NCBI GenBank assembly: GCA_964603595.1
Contig: CAZRVN010000007.1
Location: forward strand, 25,435-89,434
DNA: 64,000 nt
Reading direction: 5' to 3'
DNA from: JAQVEM01 sp964603595
GTDB taxonomy: Bacteria > Actinomycetota > Humimicrobiia > Humimicrobiales > Humimicrobiaceae
Shown: piece by piece, positions 52,504-61,279 of the stretch
Layout of the letters: every line of letters begins with the position of its first letter
How positions within the stretch are numbered: position 1 is the first letter of the stretch
The notes under the pieces: model-generated
Told to the model about the DNA's origin: nothing
The model's input: only the letters and a program-made list of their open reading frames with translations
Databases searched by the model: none
Position numbers and translations under genes: made by a program

Positions 52504-52720
52504 CCGACTTTTCTTTTTTATCAAGCAGCTCTTTTGCCTTTTTAAGGTTTTTTGGTGAGGTTAATAGCTTAACCCCTCTTACACTCTGCAGCGAAGGGTA
52601 GCTCTGGCCTGCGTCATCTGATAGTATTTTAGTTTTAATTCCGAAGCTTTCCAGGTAACTTCTGGCAAGCTCCGCTTCTATCCTTGAATTAAATATTTTA
52701 ATTGTTTCCAGTTTATCCAT
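52496..52720 (-). CDS. DUF2007 (putative signal-transducing protein) domain
   Basis: A 74-residue protein from the ATG at 52720: KLETIKIFNSRIEAELARSYLESFGI and LLTSPKNLKKAKELLD fit DUF2007, a small ferredoxin-like domain of unknown role. A longer frame from 52768 adds 16 residues not typical of the family. Translationally coupled to the GNAT gene. Confidence 0.75.
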   Translation of the reverse strand: MDKLETIKIFNSRIEAELARSYLESFGIKTKILSDDAGQSYPSLQSVRGVKLLTSPKNLKKAKELLDKKEKSDE

Positions 52721-52997
52721 TTGCCCTATCTTTTGTATTAAAGTTGATACCAATATATTATACAGCAAAGGCGGTAATTATAATAAAATATTACTTTAAA
52801 AAAGGTTTTAAATAAACAGCGGCAATTGCGCATGAAAAGTCATTTAGGCTGGATAGTGCACAGATGGGGCATCTTCTATTTGAAGAAATAAAATCTATGA
52901 TATACACTGTTTTATAATAAGGTAAGATGGAGTAATTGCCATTGCTTAACAGTCGATATCAGTTGGGATTTTCACTTTTTTAGGGACGGGAATTTTT

Positions 52998-54122
52998 ATG
53001 ATAAGAAAGCCGCTTTTATTAAAAATCTATGAGGCAGCCAGTATGCAGCGGTGGAATGACCAGATACGGACCATTGAACTGACCGAGCTTGATAAACAGG
53101 CACAGAAGATGGTGGTTACTTATATTCTCGGAAAGTGTGAGGAAGAAATAAATGATGGCCAGGAAATTGACTGGCTAAAAATGATAGAAATAGGTATGTT
53201 CGAGATGTTTAAGAGGATTACCCTTACTGATTTAAAGCCCCCGCTGGTTGACCGCATAAGAGAGGACAGGAAACATTACAGGGAGCTTAACAGGTGGGTT
53301 TTTGACAGGATAAGCCCCATTACAGGAGAAATAGGCAGGGATTTTAACCTGAGGTTTAAAAAATATTTGCTTGAAGAAAAGCAGACACTGGAGGGGAGAA
53401 TCGTAAGCGGGGCTCATTTTTATGTAACAAAATGGGAATTTGATATTATAAAATCGGCAAATCCACTCGTTTATCTGGTTGAGGAGATTGCTGAAAGCAT
53501 TTCAAGAGAAAAGGAGAAATACAGTAACCTGGAATGCATGAAGGTTTTTTTAGGAAATAAAAAACTGATTGATTTTGCGGATATATGCAGCCAGCTGCGT
53601 TTTCAGCAGAGGTGGAGCCACCTTTACCGCATACCAAAAACATCGGTGCTGGGGCATATGCTGGTAGTTGCAATTTTTTCGTTTTTATTCTCTTATGAGG
53701 CAGGGCTGGAAAGAGAAAACTGTATAAATAATTATTTTACCGGGCTTTTTCATGACCTTCCGGAGGTCCTTACCAGGGATATAATCAACCCGGTAAAAAA
53801 ATCGGTCAAAGGCCTTGACGGGCTGATAAAGGACTATGAGGTTGAAGAAATGGAAAAAAAGATATACAAGCTGATTCCTGACAGCTGGTATGGAGATATA
53901 AGAATGTTTACCGAAAATGAATTTTCTGATATGGAGCGGAGAAACGGTACACTGGTAAAGGGGGCAGATGACCTTGCGGCTTTTATAGAGGCATATCTTG
54001 CCTTAAAAAATGGTATAAAAAATGAAAATTTAACTTATGCCCAAAGAAAGTTAAGAGAAAAATACGGGTCAAGGATTATTGAAGGAATAAATTTTGGAAA
54101 AATTTATGCAGATTTTAAGTAA
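52998..54122 (+). CDS. HD-domain phosphohydrolase (YfbR-like HD domain)
   Basis: 374 residues. A conserved HD core in the second half: RFQQRWSHLYRIPKTSVLGHMLVVA (about 201-225, first His), GLFHDLPEVLTRDIINPVKKS (HD pair and ExxxxD pattern, about 250-270) and KGADDLAAFIEAYLA (final Asp). This is the arrangement of YfbR/5'-deoxynucleotidase-like HD proteins. The N-terminal half (1-195) is unlike YfbR and appears to be an extra helical domain, possibly a second degenerate copy. It lies 13 bases upstream of the DUF2779 gene. Confidence 0.8.
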   Translation: MIRKPLLLKIYEAASMQRWNDQIRTIELTELDKQAQKMVVTYILGKCEEEINDGQEIDWLKMIEIGMFEMFKRITLTDLKPPLVDRIREDRKHYRELNRWVFDRISPITGEIGRDFNLRFKKYLLEEKQTLEGRIVSGAHFYVTKWEFDIIKSANPLVYLVEEIAESISREKEKYSNLECMKVFLGNKKLIDFADICSQLRFQQRWSHLYRIPKTSVLGHMLVVAIFSFLFSYEAGLERENCINNYFTGLFHDLPEVLTRDIINPVKKSVKGLDGLIKDYEVEEMEKKIYKLIPDSWYGDIRMFTENEFSDMERRNGTLVKGADDLAAFIEAYLALKNGIKNENLTYAQRKLREKYGSRIIEGINFGKIYADFK

Positions 54123-54135
54123 TTAGAGTTTCTTT

Positions 54136-55632
54136 ATGGATAGGGGAGTAATCATATCAAAATCAAGGTACCTTAAAGGGCTCCAGTGCCTTAAGTATTT
54201 GTGGTACCTTGTTAATGACAGGGAAAAAATCCCGCAAACGGATTTTGTAGGCCAGTTTGTCTTTAACCAGGGGATACAGGTAGGGGAATATGCAAAAAAG
54301 CTTTACCCCGGGGGAGTTGACCTTAGTAAAATAAAGGACTTCAGAGAGCAGCTAGGAAAAACCCGTGAAGCTTTATCCGGGAGGAATGCAATTTTCGAGG
54401 CAAGCTGCAGCTACGGCAATGTTTATGCCAGGGCAGATATCCTGGTTCCTGTAGACAGGGATAGATGGGATATAATAGAGGTAAAGAGCTCCACCCAGCT
54501 AAAGGAAGAATATATAGAAGACATAGCATTTCAAAAATACTGTTTTGAAAAATCAGGGGTAAGGATAAGAAAGTGCTATGTTGCATATATTGACAGGCAG
54601 TATGTAAAAATGGGAGATGTCAAACCCGAAGAATTGTTTACCCGGACTGAAATAACGGAAGAGGCAGGCGAAGTCATTGGAGGGATAGAAGAAGAGGTTA
54701 GCCAGATGATTGAGTTTGTGAAGGAGAAAACTCCCCCTGATATTTCAATTGGCAGGCATTGCAATGAGCCCTATCCCTGTCCATTGAAGGATATGTGCTG
54801 GGGATTTTTACCGGATAATCATATTTTTAGTCTTTATGGTGATAAGAAGAGAGCTGAAGAGCTTTATAATGAAGGGGTACTGTCTCTAGAAGATATAACT
54901 GATAGATATGGTTTAAGCTTGAAGCAGCAAATACAGATTGATTGTGCAAGAAACGGAAAACCGGTAATTAACAAAAAGGAAATTCAAAAGTTCATAAATA
55001 GTATTAAGTATCCGTTATATTATTTTGACTTTGAGACTTTTTCTACTGCTATCCCTTTATATGATGGGACAAGGCCTTATGAGAACATACCTTTTCAATA
55101 TTCCATACATGTTCATAATTCTATTGATGAGAAGCCCAAACATTTAGGGTTTCTGGCAGGGGGACTGGAAGACCCCAGAGGGAAGCTTCTTGCAAGCTTA
55201 AAGAAGCACCTGGGTACCAGCGGCAGTATAGTTGTTTATTATGAGCAATTTGAAAAGGGAATTTTAAAAAAGTTTTCGGAGGAATTCCCTGAATACAGCC
55301 CGTGGATAGATTCTATACTCAAACGCATAGTTGACCTATATAAACCTTTTAAGAATTTTCATTACTACAGCCCTTCCCAGAAGGGGAGCGCTTCGGTAAA
55401 AAGTGTCCTTCCGGCTATTACCGATTTGAGTTACGAAGGAATGGAGATAGCCGACGGGCGCGCTGCAAGTGTAAGTTTCCTTTATATAAATGGGAAGTAT
55501 GATGACAAAGAAGGATTGCCCGGAAAGGAAGAAGTAGAGAACATAAGAAAAGCATTAATAAGATACTGCGGCATGGATACGGGCGGCATGGTCCATATTA
55601 TAAGGGCGCTTGCCAGGGAAGCGGCATCGTAG
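54136..55632 (+). CDS. DUF2779 protein: Cas4/RecB-like nuclease joined to DEDD-like exonuclease
   Basis: 498 residues. The N-terminal half has a PD-(D/E)XK pattern: an Asp in ARADILVPV, then WDIIEVKSST (Glu-x-Lys). Cysteines at the beginning (LKGLQCLKYLW) and in NEPYPCPLKDMCWGF suggest an Fe-S cluster as in Cas4/AddB. The C-terminal half begins PLYYFDFETFSTAIPLYDG, an RNase H-fold DEDD-type motif I, and ends in RYCGMDTGGMV. Such DUF2779 proteins are presumed nucleases, often in defence or repair settings. It follows the HD gene by 13 bases. Confidence 0.8.
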   Translation: MDRGVIISKSRYLKGLQCLKYLWYLVNDREKIPQTDFVGQFVFNQGIQVGEYAKKLYPGGVDLSKIKDFREQLGKTREALSGRNAIFEASCSYGNVYARADILVPVDRDRWDIIEVKSSTQLKEEYIEDIAFQKYCFEKSGVRIRKCYVAYIDRQYVKMGDVKPEELFTRTEITEEAGEVIGGIEEEVSQMIEFVKEKTPPDISIGRHCNEPYPCPLKDMCWGFLPDNHIFSLYGDKKRAEELYNEGVLSLEDITDRYGLSLKQQIQIDCARNGKPVINKKEIQKFINSIKYPLYYFDFETFSTAIPLYDGTRPYENIPFQYSIHVHNSIDEKPKHLGFLAGGLEDPRGKLLASLKKHLGTSGSIVVYYEQFEKGILKKFSEEFPEYSPWIDSILKRIVDLYKPFKNFHYYSPSQKGSASVKSVLPAITDLSYEGMEIADGRAASVSFLYINGKYDDKEGLPGKEEVENIRKALIRYCGMDTGGMVHIIRALAREAAS

Positions 55633-55693
55633 TATTAATTACCTCAGATGTATTACTCCTTTCGATCTATAAATATAGTAGATTGCTTTTATT

Positions 55694-56353
55694 ATGTCTA
55701 AATCAGAAGAGATAATCATAAGAGTTTATAAAAGAGGTGACAGGGAACCCGTAATGAAAATTGCCTGTGATATAGCTTTTATGGGAGAGCCCGCAGAGAA
55801 TTTTTTTAAAGGGAGGGAATTTCTTGCTGATTTTTTAACTCTTTATCATACGGATTATGAGCCGGAATCTATATTTGTTGTTGAAAAGGGTGGGGAGGTA
55901 GTGGGATATATTAGTGGTGCTAAAAGTGAGAAAAAAATGAATCTTGTATCTACTTTTAAGGTTCTTCCTAGAGCTATTTTAAAATTAATTTTTAAAGGTT
56001 ATATATTTAAAAAGAAAAATTTTCTTTTTATTCTTTTTTGTATCTGTAGTTTTTTAAAGGGGGAGTTTTATATGCCATCATTTATAAGAAAAGACTATCC
56101 TGCTATTTTACATATAAATTTAGATAAAAATTACAGGGGCCTGGGTATCGGGGGAAGGTTAATTGAAGCTTATTTGAGTTATCTAAAGAAAGAAAAGATA
56201 AAAGGAGTTTATCTTAAGACACCATCGGAAAAGTCATTTAAGTTTTTTAAAAAGTTAGGTTTTAAAATAATGTATGAAACAAGGATTTCTTATTTTAAGC
56301 ATATTTTGAAGAAAAGTGTAAGGTATCTTTATTACGGTAAAAAATTAAGGTGA
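55694..56353 (+). CDS. GNAT-family N-acetyltransferase
   Basis: 219 residues with the acetyl-CoA motif LDKNYRGLGIGGRLIEAYLSYL (Q/RxxGxGG type) and SFKFFKKLGFKI. The middle (about 90-130) contains a hydrophobic insertion (KKKNFLFILFCICSFLKG), which may associate with the membrane. Very AT-rich. No Shine-Dalgarno. Substrate unknown. Confidence 0.82.
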   Translation: MSKSEEIIIRVYKRGDREPVMKIACDIAFMGEPAENFFKGREFLADFLTLYHTDYEPESIFVVEKGGEVVGYISGAKSEKKMNLVSTFKVLPRAILKLIFKGYIFKKKNFLFILFCICSFLKGEFYMPSFIRKDYPAILHINLDKNYRGLGIGGRLIEAYLSYLKKEKIKGVYLKTPSEKSFKFFKKLGFKIMYETRISYFKHILKKSVRYLYYGKKLR

Positions 56354-56430
56354 GTTATAGGCTTAATAGTAAGGGAATAATAAGGAATAATAATTATAAA
56401 GTAGTCTATATATTCCCATCTATATCAAGC

Positions 56431-56486
56431 TTGAACATATCTATGAGTTTTGGTATAGTATATGAGTAATAATAAGTATTACTCAT
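56431..56486 (+). promoter_or_regulatory. promoter and autoregulatory operator of the RHH-PIN pair
   Basis: TTGAAC (56431-56436), 17 bases, TATAGT (56454-56459) is a good promoter. Immediately downstream, over the expected start of transcription, is a perfect 10-bp inverted repeat ATGAGTAATA / TATTACTCAT (56462-56471 with 56477-56486). A further ATGAGT half-site lies at 56443. This is the expected operator for ribbon-helix-helix antitoxin binding. Confidence 0.7.
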
Positions 56487-56515
56487 AAAATAATATAATA
56501 GAGCTGGAGCCCAAG

Positions 56516-56749
56516 ATGCCAAGAAAAACAAAAATTTTAAATATTTCATTAAGCAAGGAATTATATGAAGAGATTGAAAAAGTATCAAAAGGGGAGAGTA
56601 GAACTAAAAGCGATTTAATAAGAGAAGCATTCAGGCAATATTCTGCGAATAAAAAATGGTCAGAGATAAGAGCCTGGGGTGATGAAACCGCGAGAAGGTT
56701 TGGAATAAGGGATGAGAAAGATATCGATAGGATACTTCACGAAAAGTAA
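56516..56749 (+). CDS. ribbon-helix-helix (CopG-type) antitoxin
   Basis: 77 residues. The N-terminal RHH domain reads ILNISLSKELYEEIEKVSKGESRTKSDLIREAFRQY (split: beta strand, helix, helix, about 7-42). The C-terminal tail (WSEIRAWGDETARRFG) probably wraps and inhibits the toxin. Nine bases upstream of the PIN gene, with an inverted-repeat operator upstream. Type II antitoxin. Confidence 0.88.
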   Translation: MPRKTKILNISLSKELYEEIEKVSKGESRTKSDLIREAFRQYSANKKWSEIRAWGDETARRFGIRDEKDIDRILHEK

Positions 56750-56758
56750 GGTATTAAA

Positions 56759-57160
56759 TTGAGAATAGTTCTGGATACAAACATTTTTATTTCGGCAGCT
56801 TTACTGGGAAGAGTATGCGAAGAAATAATTCAATTTTGCAGGTTTGGAAAAGTAGATGTTTTTATCAGCAGGGATATAATAATAGAGATAGAAAATAAGC
56901 TAAGGTCTAAGTTTTTATGGAAAAATAGCCAGATAGGAATATTTATAGATAGTATACTTGAATTCTGCCATCTTGTTGAAGTTAATGATAAGATGGTTTT
57001 TATAAAAGATGATCCTGATGATGACAAGATACTGGAATGTGCAATTTCAGCTAAATGTGATTATATAATATCAGGAGATAGACATCTAATAAAATTAGGG
57101 TCATATAAAAATATTAAAATATTAAGGCCGGCAGACTTTTTGTTTTTAATTAGAAGATGA
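56759..57160 (+). CDS. PIN-domain ribonuclease toxin
   Basis: 133 residues beginning at TTG. Acidic active-site residues: D6 in VLDTNIFIS, a glutamate in IIIEIENK, D in DDPDDDKILECA and D in ISGDRHLI. These make a complete PIN (COG1569-type) active site for Mg-dependent RNA cleavage. Forms a type II toxin-antitoxin module with the preceding RHH gene. It is the last gene before the left repeat of the mobile element. Confidence 0.9.
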   Translation: MRIVLDTNIFISAALLGRVCEEIIQFCRFGKVDVFISRDIIIEIENKLRSKFLWKNSQIGIFIDSILEFCHLVEVNDKMVFIKDDPDDDKILECAISAKCDYIISGDRHLIKLGSYKNIKILRPADFLFLIRR

Positions 57161-57518
57161 TATCAGTCGGAGATTACTGCTTCTATGTTAATATGTTTTC
57201 TGCCTGATGAAATTGAAAGTTATAAATAATTGGTATATAACTCGGCTTACAGGCTAACTCCAACTATTTTTTATCTTATAAGCCGGCTAAATAGGGTATA
57301 TTTCTTAAGAGATCCTTACAGTTTTTACACTGCAAGAGCTTAGTTGTACAGATTTAATTATACATGTGATCCATATTATTTCAATTTGTTTTTCCTATTT
57401 AGTACAAGAATTATTTTAAGAAAAATTCTATTTATTGGGCTGTTGTTAAGTAAAGATTTTCTTTATTTCTTTAAATATTTTAATTGAAGACAAATTTATA
57501 TTAATAAAATAATAAATA
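57161..57518. other. gap containing the left repeat of the mobile element
   Basis: 358 bases between the PIN toxin and the HEPN-like gene. It contains the 26-bp repeat at 57241-57266. CTTATAAGCCGG at about 57275-57286 is a partial inverted copy of the repeat's CGGCTTA end. Nothing else is recognised. Confidence 0.6.
57241..57266 (+). repeat. left 26-bp direct repeat (probable att site)
   Basis: Begins CTCGGCTTACAGG and ends AACTCCAACTA. It matches 63946-63971 at 25 of 26 positions (C/T at position 10) in the same orientation. Its partner lies just beyond the integrase start, consistent with attL/attR left by site-specific integration. Confidence 0.7.
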
Positions 57519-58547
57519 TTAGTTTTTTAATTTATATTGTATAAATACTTCATTAATTAAGTTTGTTAAAAATAACTGTATTTCAAAAATATTAAATTCA
57601 TTAATTAAATATTCTTTTTGAATTTTTTTATTTCCATGTGCAGCAGTTATGTTTCTTAAATCTAAAAAATGATCGATTAAATCTAAATAGCTTATATTTC
57701 TTTTATATCCTAAAAAAATTTCAAAATAACGTTTATATTTTGTTTTTGGTGTTATGTTATTATAAGGAATATCTCTAAAAATTCTGTTTAAATTATTTTC
57801 TTTTATTTGAGTAACCCTAAAAAATCTTTCGATACCTTTAAAAGCAGCTAAAAAAGCAGTTTCATAAGTAATTTTATCTTCAAAATATTTCTTTCTATAT
57901 ACTGCCTTACTTTCTAATTTTACATCGCGGCTATAGTGAGCATGGTAATAACTTGAATTTGGAAAATAATCAAAAACTTGAGCACTTTGTATTAAGTGTT
58001 CTAATGATTCTCTTGAATCATTATCCTTGTAGAAGCACTCTAAAAAGATTTTTAATTCTTTAAATGTAGAATCAAAAACACCAAAACCTGATTTTAATCT
58101 GTATGATTCTGCCTCACCATACCAATAATGAATTTTCTTATCTAAAGCGTTTATTACATCAATAGCTGTCCAAATATATTGTGGAATTTTATTTATTTCC
58201 TGCAATCTATAAATTGATGTATCAGGCTCTATCACAACATTCCTATACAATAAATGAAAGCCTAAAATAATGTTCATTATATTATATGCGGATTCTCTTG
58301 AATTAGCTTTAATTAAAAAATTACCTACATCAAAATCAAAAGTAACTACTTCTACAGCTTCTGCCTTTGATAATTTTATAAAAGTATAGTTTTTTGGAGT
58401 TACAGGTACAGTATTATTTTGGATATCTTTTTTAAAAAAGTTATTATATGCTTTTATTTTTTCTTTAATTGTTGGGTTTTTCCCAAAGCCATGGATTTTT
58501 GGAATAGTATCTATAAGTAATCCTGAAAGTAAATAATATTTAGACAT
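57519..58547 (-). CDS. HEPN-like protein
   Basis: 342 residues, no recognised family for most of the length. The C-terminal helical region contains LDLRNITAAHGNK with R298 and H304, the Rx4-6H motif of HEPN ribonucleases, preceded by AFLAAFKGIERFFRV (about 231-245), a typical HEPN helix. The N-terminal about 200 residues are mixed alpha/beta and unassigned. HEPN proteins cleave RNA in toxin-antitoxin and abortive-infection systems. Divergent from the Mrr gene across a 494-base gap. Plausible defence effector. Confidence 0.6.
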   Translation of the reverse strand: MSKYYLLSGLLIDTIPKIHGFGKNPTIKEKIKAYNNFFKKDIQNNTVPVTPKNYTFIKLSKAEAVEVVTFDFDVGNFLIKANSRESAYNIMNIILGFHLLYRNVVIEPDTSIYRLQEINKIPQYIWTAIDVINALDKKIHYWYGEAESYRLKSGFGVFDSTFKELKIFLECFYKDNDSRESLEHLIQSAQVFDYFPNSSYYHAHYSRDVKLESKAVYRKKYFEDKITYETAFLAAFKGIERFFRVTQIKENNLNRIFRDIPYNNITPKTKYKRYFEIFLGYKRNISYLDLIDHFLDLRNITAAHGNKKIQKEYLINEFNIFEIQLFLTNLINEVFIQYKLKN

Positions 58548-59041
58548 AATTTTAGATATAGGGATAAATATATTTTTTTATTAATTATATATGTTAATTA
58601 TTTGTTTTAAAATATTTGCTAAATAGAATTAAAGGAATAGATTATTTTAAAATTGAAAAATTTTAAAAGATAATTTAGTTCTCTAAATAAAAATCGGTTT
58701 TTTAATTGGAGATAAAATAGAATTGTTTTCTTTTTTTATAAGTATAAGTGAATAATTCTCTAAATTCGATATTCTATGTCGCAATATCCTCTAACCATTT
58801 GCTAAAAAATTATTAAGGAATTAAGATTGTAAGAAAAGATTTTGACTTAAGTCATGCAAAATATTTTTAAAAATTATATTCACTCAATCTCTTCAAAATT
58901 CTCGCACATTATTGAAATATAATTATTTTAAGCTCAAAATACCGCTTAAAAATTTCATAATCTTAATATGATATAATAGTAATAGAATTAATTTCTTAAA
59001 ATCAATATTTTATATTAAAAAGAAGTATTTAGGAGATTAAT
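58548..59041. other. 494-base divergent gap in the defence element
   Basis: Extremely AT-rich. It contains the perfect 12-bp palindrome TGACTTAAGTCA at 58843-58854 (possible operator) and TATAAT at 58972-58977, a likely -10 for the Mrr-cyclase operon without an obvious -35. AGGAG precedes the Mrr ATG. No coding region recognised. Confidence 0.45.
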
Positions 59042-60430
59042 ATGTCTTATTACCTTGTTAGAGTTGGTGAGGGTGGAAAATATATAAGGGAAGCAAAAAG
59101 AGGAAATTATATTGCTATTGGTTGGAATGAAGTCCCGGACCTATCAAATTTTAGTAACTTAGAACAAATAAAATCCCAATTGAGAGGAACAACTTATGAG
59201 TACACAGCAGCCCAAATGGCAATACAGGCTGGACAGATTTTTAGGTTTGGGCTAGAGATGGAAGAAGGAGATACTGTCCTTTCACCTTCTGGGAGTGGTG
59301 AATATTTAGTTGGGAGAGTAGGAGATTATTATTTTGTTGACCAGCCTACTGATGGATGCCCATATAAGCACAGGAGAAAAGTAGATTGGCCTGACAAAAT
59401 ATTACTTAAGGAAGATATGTCAACTAATTTGTCCTATTCCATAGGGGCAACCCTTACAATATTTTCTCTAAACAAATACGCTTCAGAAATTGAATCTCTA
59501 ATTGCTGGTGAAGAACCTACCCCAGCTGAAAAACCTGAAAAGATAAGGGATATTGTATTACAAGGTCTAATGAGCCTAAATGGTGAGGAATTTGAAGAAT
59601 TTATAAGGCACTTATTAGAGGTTTTAGGTTTTACTTCTGAAACCACGCAATATGTTGGGGACAAGGGGATAGATATTAACGGTATATTAAATGCTGAGGG
59701 TCTTGCTGAAGTGACCTTAAGAGTCCAGGTAAAAAGGGTACATGGGAGCATAGGAAACAGGGAGGTACTTTCTATAAGAGGTGCACTTGGGATTGGTGAA
59801 CACCCATGCCTAATAACTTTATCAAAATTTACTTCAAGTGCCCAGGAAGAAGCCAATGCGCCAAACAAGACTACAGTTAAATTAATAGATGGCCAGGACT
59901 TGGCAGCAATAATATTAAAACATTATGATGAAATAGATGATGAGTATAAGGAGATATTTAATATAAGAAGGAAAAAGGATCTAAATATTGAAGACCAATT
60001 TGAATACTGTGACAGGTCAGCGGAGACAGCAGAAGCAGAAGAAATAACTGTTATAGAAAGGGGCAAGGTACAAAATACTATTGTTTGTCCAGCAAAAGAA
60101 GAAGGTTTTAAAAGGGCATTTTTAGGTCAAAAGGCTTGGTGGGCTGTAAAAATAAACCCTGACAGGATTCCGGATATAAAATATGTTGCAATTTACCAGT
60201 CTGCTCCTATTTCTAAAATAACCTATTATGGAGAAGTGAAAGAAATTAAAAAATATAAAGATTCTGGAAAATATATTATTTATTTAAAGGGAGATCCTAT
60301 CAAATTAAAAAACCCAGTAAGACTTGGTAAAAACAGGTATCTCTGCCCCCAAGGTTCAAAATATTCTGTTTTAGATGAGATACTTAAAGCAAAAACTCTT
60401 GATGAAATTTTTGGGAAGAAAAATAATTAA
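59042..60430 (+). CDS. Mrr-type restriction endonuclease with flanking PUA/EVE-like domains
   Basis: 462 residues. The N-terminal domain (1-150: YLVRVGEGGKYIREAKRG, AIGWNE) resembles PUA-like/EVE-like modules that recognise modified bases. The central Mrr catalytic domain (about 170-300) has FEEFIRHLLEVLGF, D211 in GDKGIDING, Q229 and K231 in VQVKR and ALGIGEHPCLITLSKF. The C-terminal domain (about 340-450: CPAKEEGFKRAFLGQKAWWAV, YGEVKEI) is a second small-fold module of EVE/ASCH-like appearance. Mrr enzymes cut modified foreign DNA. It starts the operon containing the cyclases; 19 bases separate it from cyclase 1. Confidence 0.85.
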   Translation: MSYYLVRVGEGGKYIREAKRGNYIAIGWNEVPDLSNFSNLEQIKSQLRGTTYEYTAAQMAIQAGQIFRFGLEMEEGDTVLSPSGSGEYLVGRVGDYYFVDQPTDGCPYKHRRKVDWPDKILLKEDMSTNLSYSIGATLTIFSLNKYASEIESLIAGEEPTPAEKPEKIRDIVLQGLMSLNGEEFEEFIRHLLEVLGFTSETTQYVGDKGIDINGILNAEGLAEVTLRVQVKRVHGSIGNREVLSIRGALGIGEHPCLITLSKFTSSAQEEANAPNKTTVKLIDGQDLAAIILKHYDEIDDEYKEIFNIRRKKDLNIEDQFEYCDRSAETAEAEEITVIERGKVQNTIVCPAKEEGFKRAFLGQKAWWAVKINPDRIPDIKYVAIYQSAPISKITYYGEVKEIKKYKDSGKYIIYLKGDPIKLKNPVRLGKNRYLCPQGSKYSVLDEILKAKTLDEIFGKKNN

Positions 60431-60449
60431 TTAATATGTTGGTGTTTAT

Positions 60450-61274
60450 ATGAATTTATTAGATGAAATATTTGGTGAATTAAAAAACAAATCTGATTTC
60501 AGATTTAATAATTTTAAAATCGAAAAAATTGATGGCATTTCAAGGATCCAGGATGAAGCATATTTGGAGAAACCAACTTGGCTTGGGGGTGATACAGAAT
60601 TTGTATGTGTTTTTATAGATTTAGATAATTCAACATTAATTTCAAATGAAAGACATAGAAAAACAGTGGCAAAAGTTTATGATTATTTTACACAAAATAT
60701 TGTTGATGTTTTTAATTTACCAGAAATTAAGGCTGAGTATATTGATATTAAAGGTGATGGGGTTTTTGGTATCTACCAAGGAAATGAAGCAGTTTTTAAA
60801 GGATTTGCAGCAGCAGTAACTTTTAAAACTTTTTTCGAGAAATATATTAAAGTAAAATTTAGAAATATTATACAGGAAGATCTTGAGGTAAAAATTGCTA
60901 TAAATAAGGACTTAATACTAGTAAAGAAAATTGGTAAAAGAGGGGACTATAATGAGGTCTGGGCTGGAAGATTGATTAATGATGCTTTAAAGATTGCATC
61001 TTTGAAGAAAATTATTGAGGAGAAAGAAAATACAACCAAGGATTTAATAATTGTCCCTGAAAAAATTTATGAAAAACTGGAAGAAAAAAAGGAGTATACA
61101 ATATTTTCTTGTGGGCATGATGAAAATGGTAATTGGATGGGCAAAAAAAACAATTTATGGAAAGAATTCAAAGATGAATCTGATAAAAGTAAATATAGTG
61201 AAAAAGTTTATTATCTAGGTGCTAGGTGGTGCATACACTGTGGTAATAAATTTATAAAAGGGATTTTAGAGTAA
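60450..61274 (+). CDS. class III nucleotide cyclase, Pycsar-like (cyclase 1)
   Basis: 274 residues. Class III cyclase homology domain about 45-190: metal aspartate D57 in FIDLDNST, D103 in KGDGVFGIY, N177 and K181 in RLINDALKI, where canonical cyclases have Asn and Arg. The base-specifying position four residues before D103 is Asp99, neither the adenylate Lys nor the guanylate Glu. The C-terminus has a possible zinc site: C221-x-H223 and C261-x2-C264. Pycsar cyclases make cCMP or cUMP on phage infection. The effector gene starts 5 bases downstream. Confidence 0.8.
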   Translation: MNLLDEIFGELKNKSDFRFNNFKIEKIDGISRIQDEAYLEKPTWLGGDTEFVCVFIDLDNSTLISNERHRKTVAKVYDYFTQNIVDVFNLPEIKAEYIDIKGDGVFGIYQGNEAVFKGFAAAVTFKTFFEKYIKVKFRNIIQEDLEVKIAINKDLILVKKIGKRGDYNEVWAGRLINDALKIASLKKIIEEKENTTKDLIIVPEKIYEKLEEKKEYTIFSCGHDENGNWMGKKNNLWKEFKDESDKSKYSEKVYYLGARWCIHCGNKFIKGILE

Positions 61275-61279
61275 AGATA

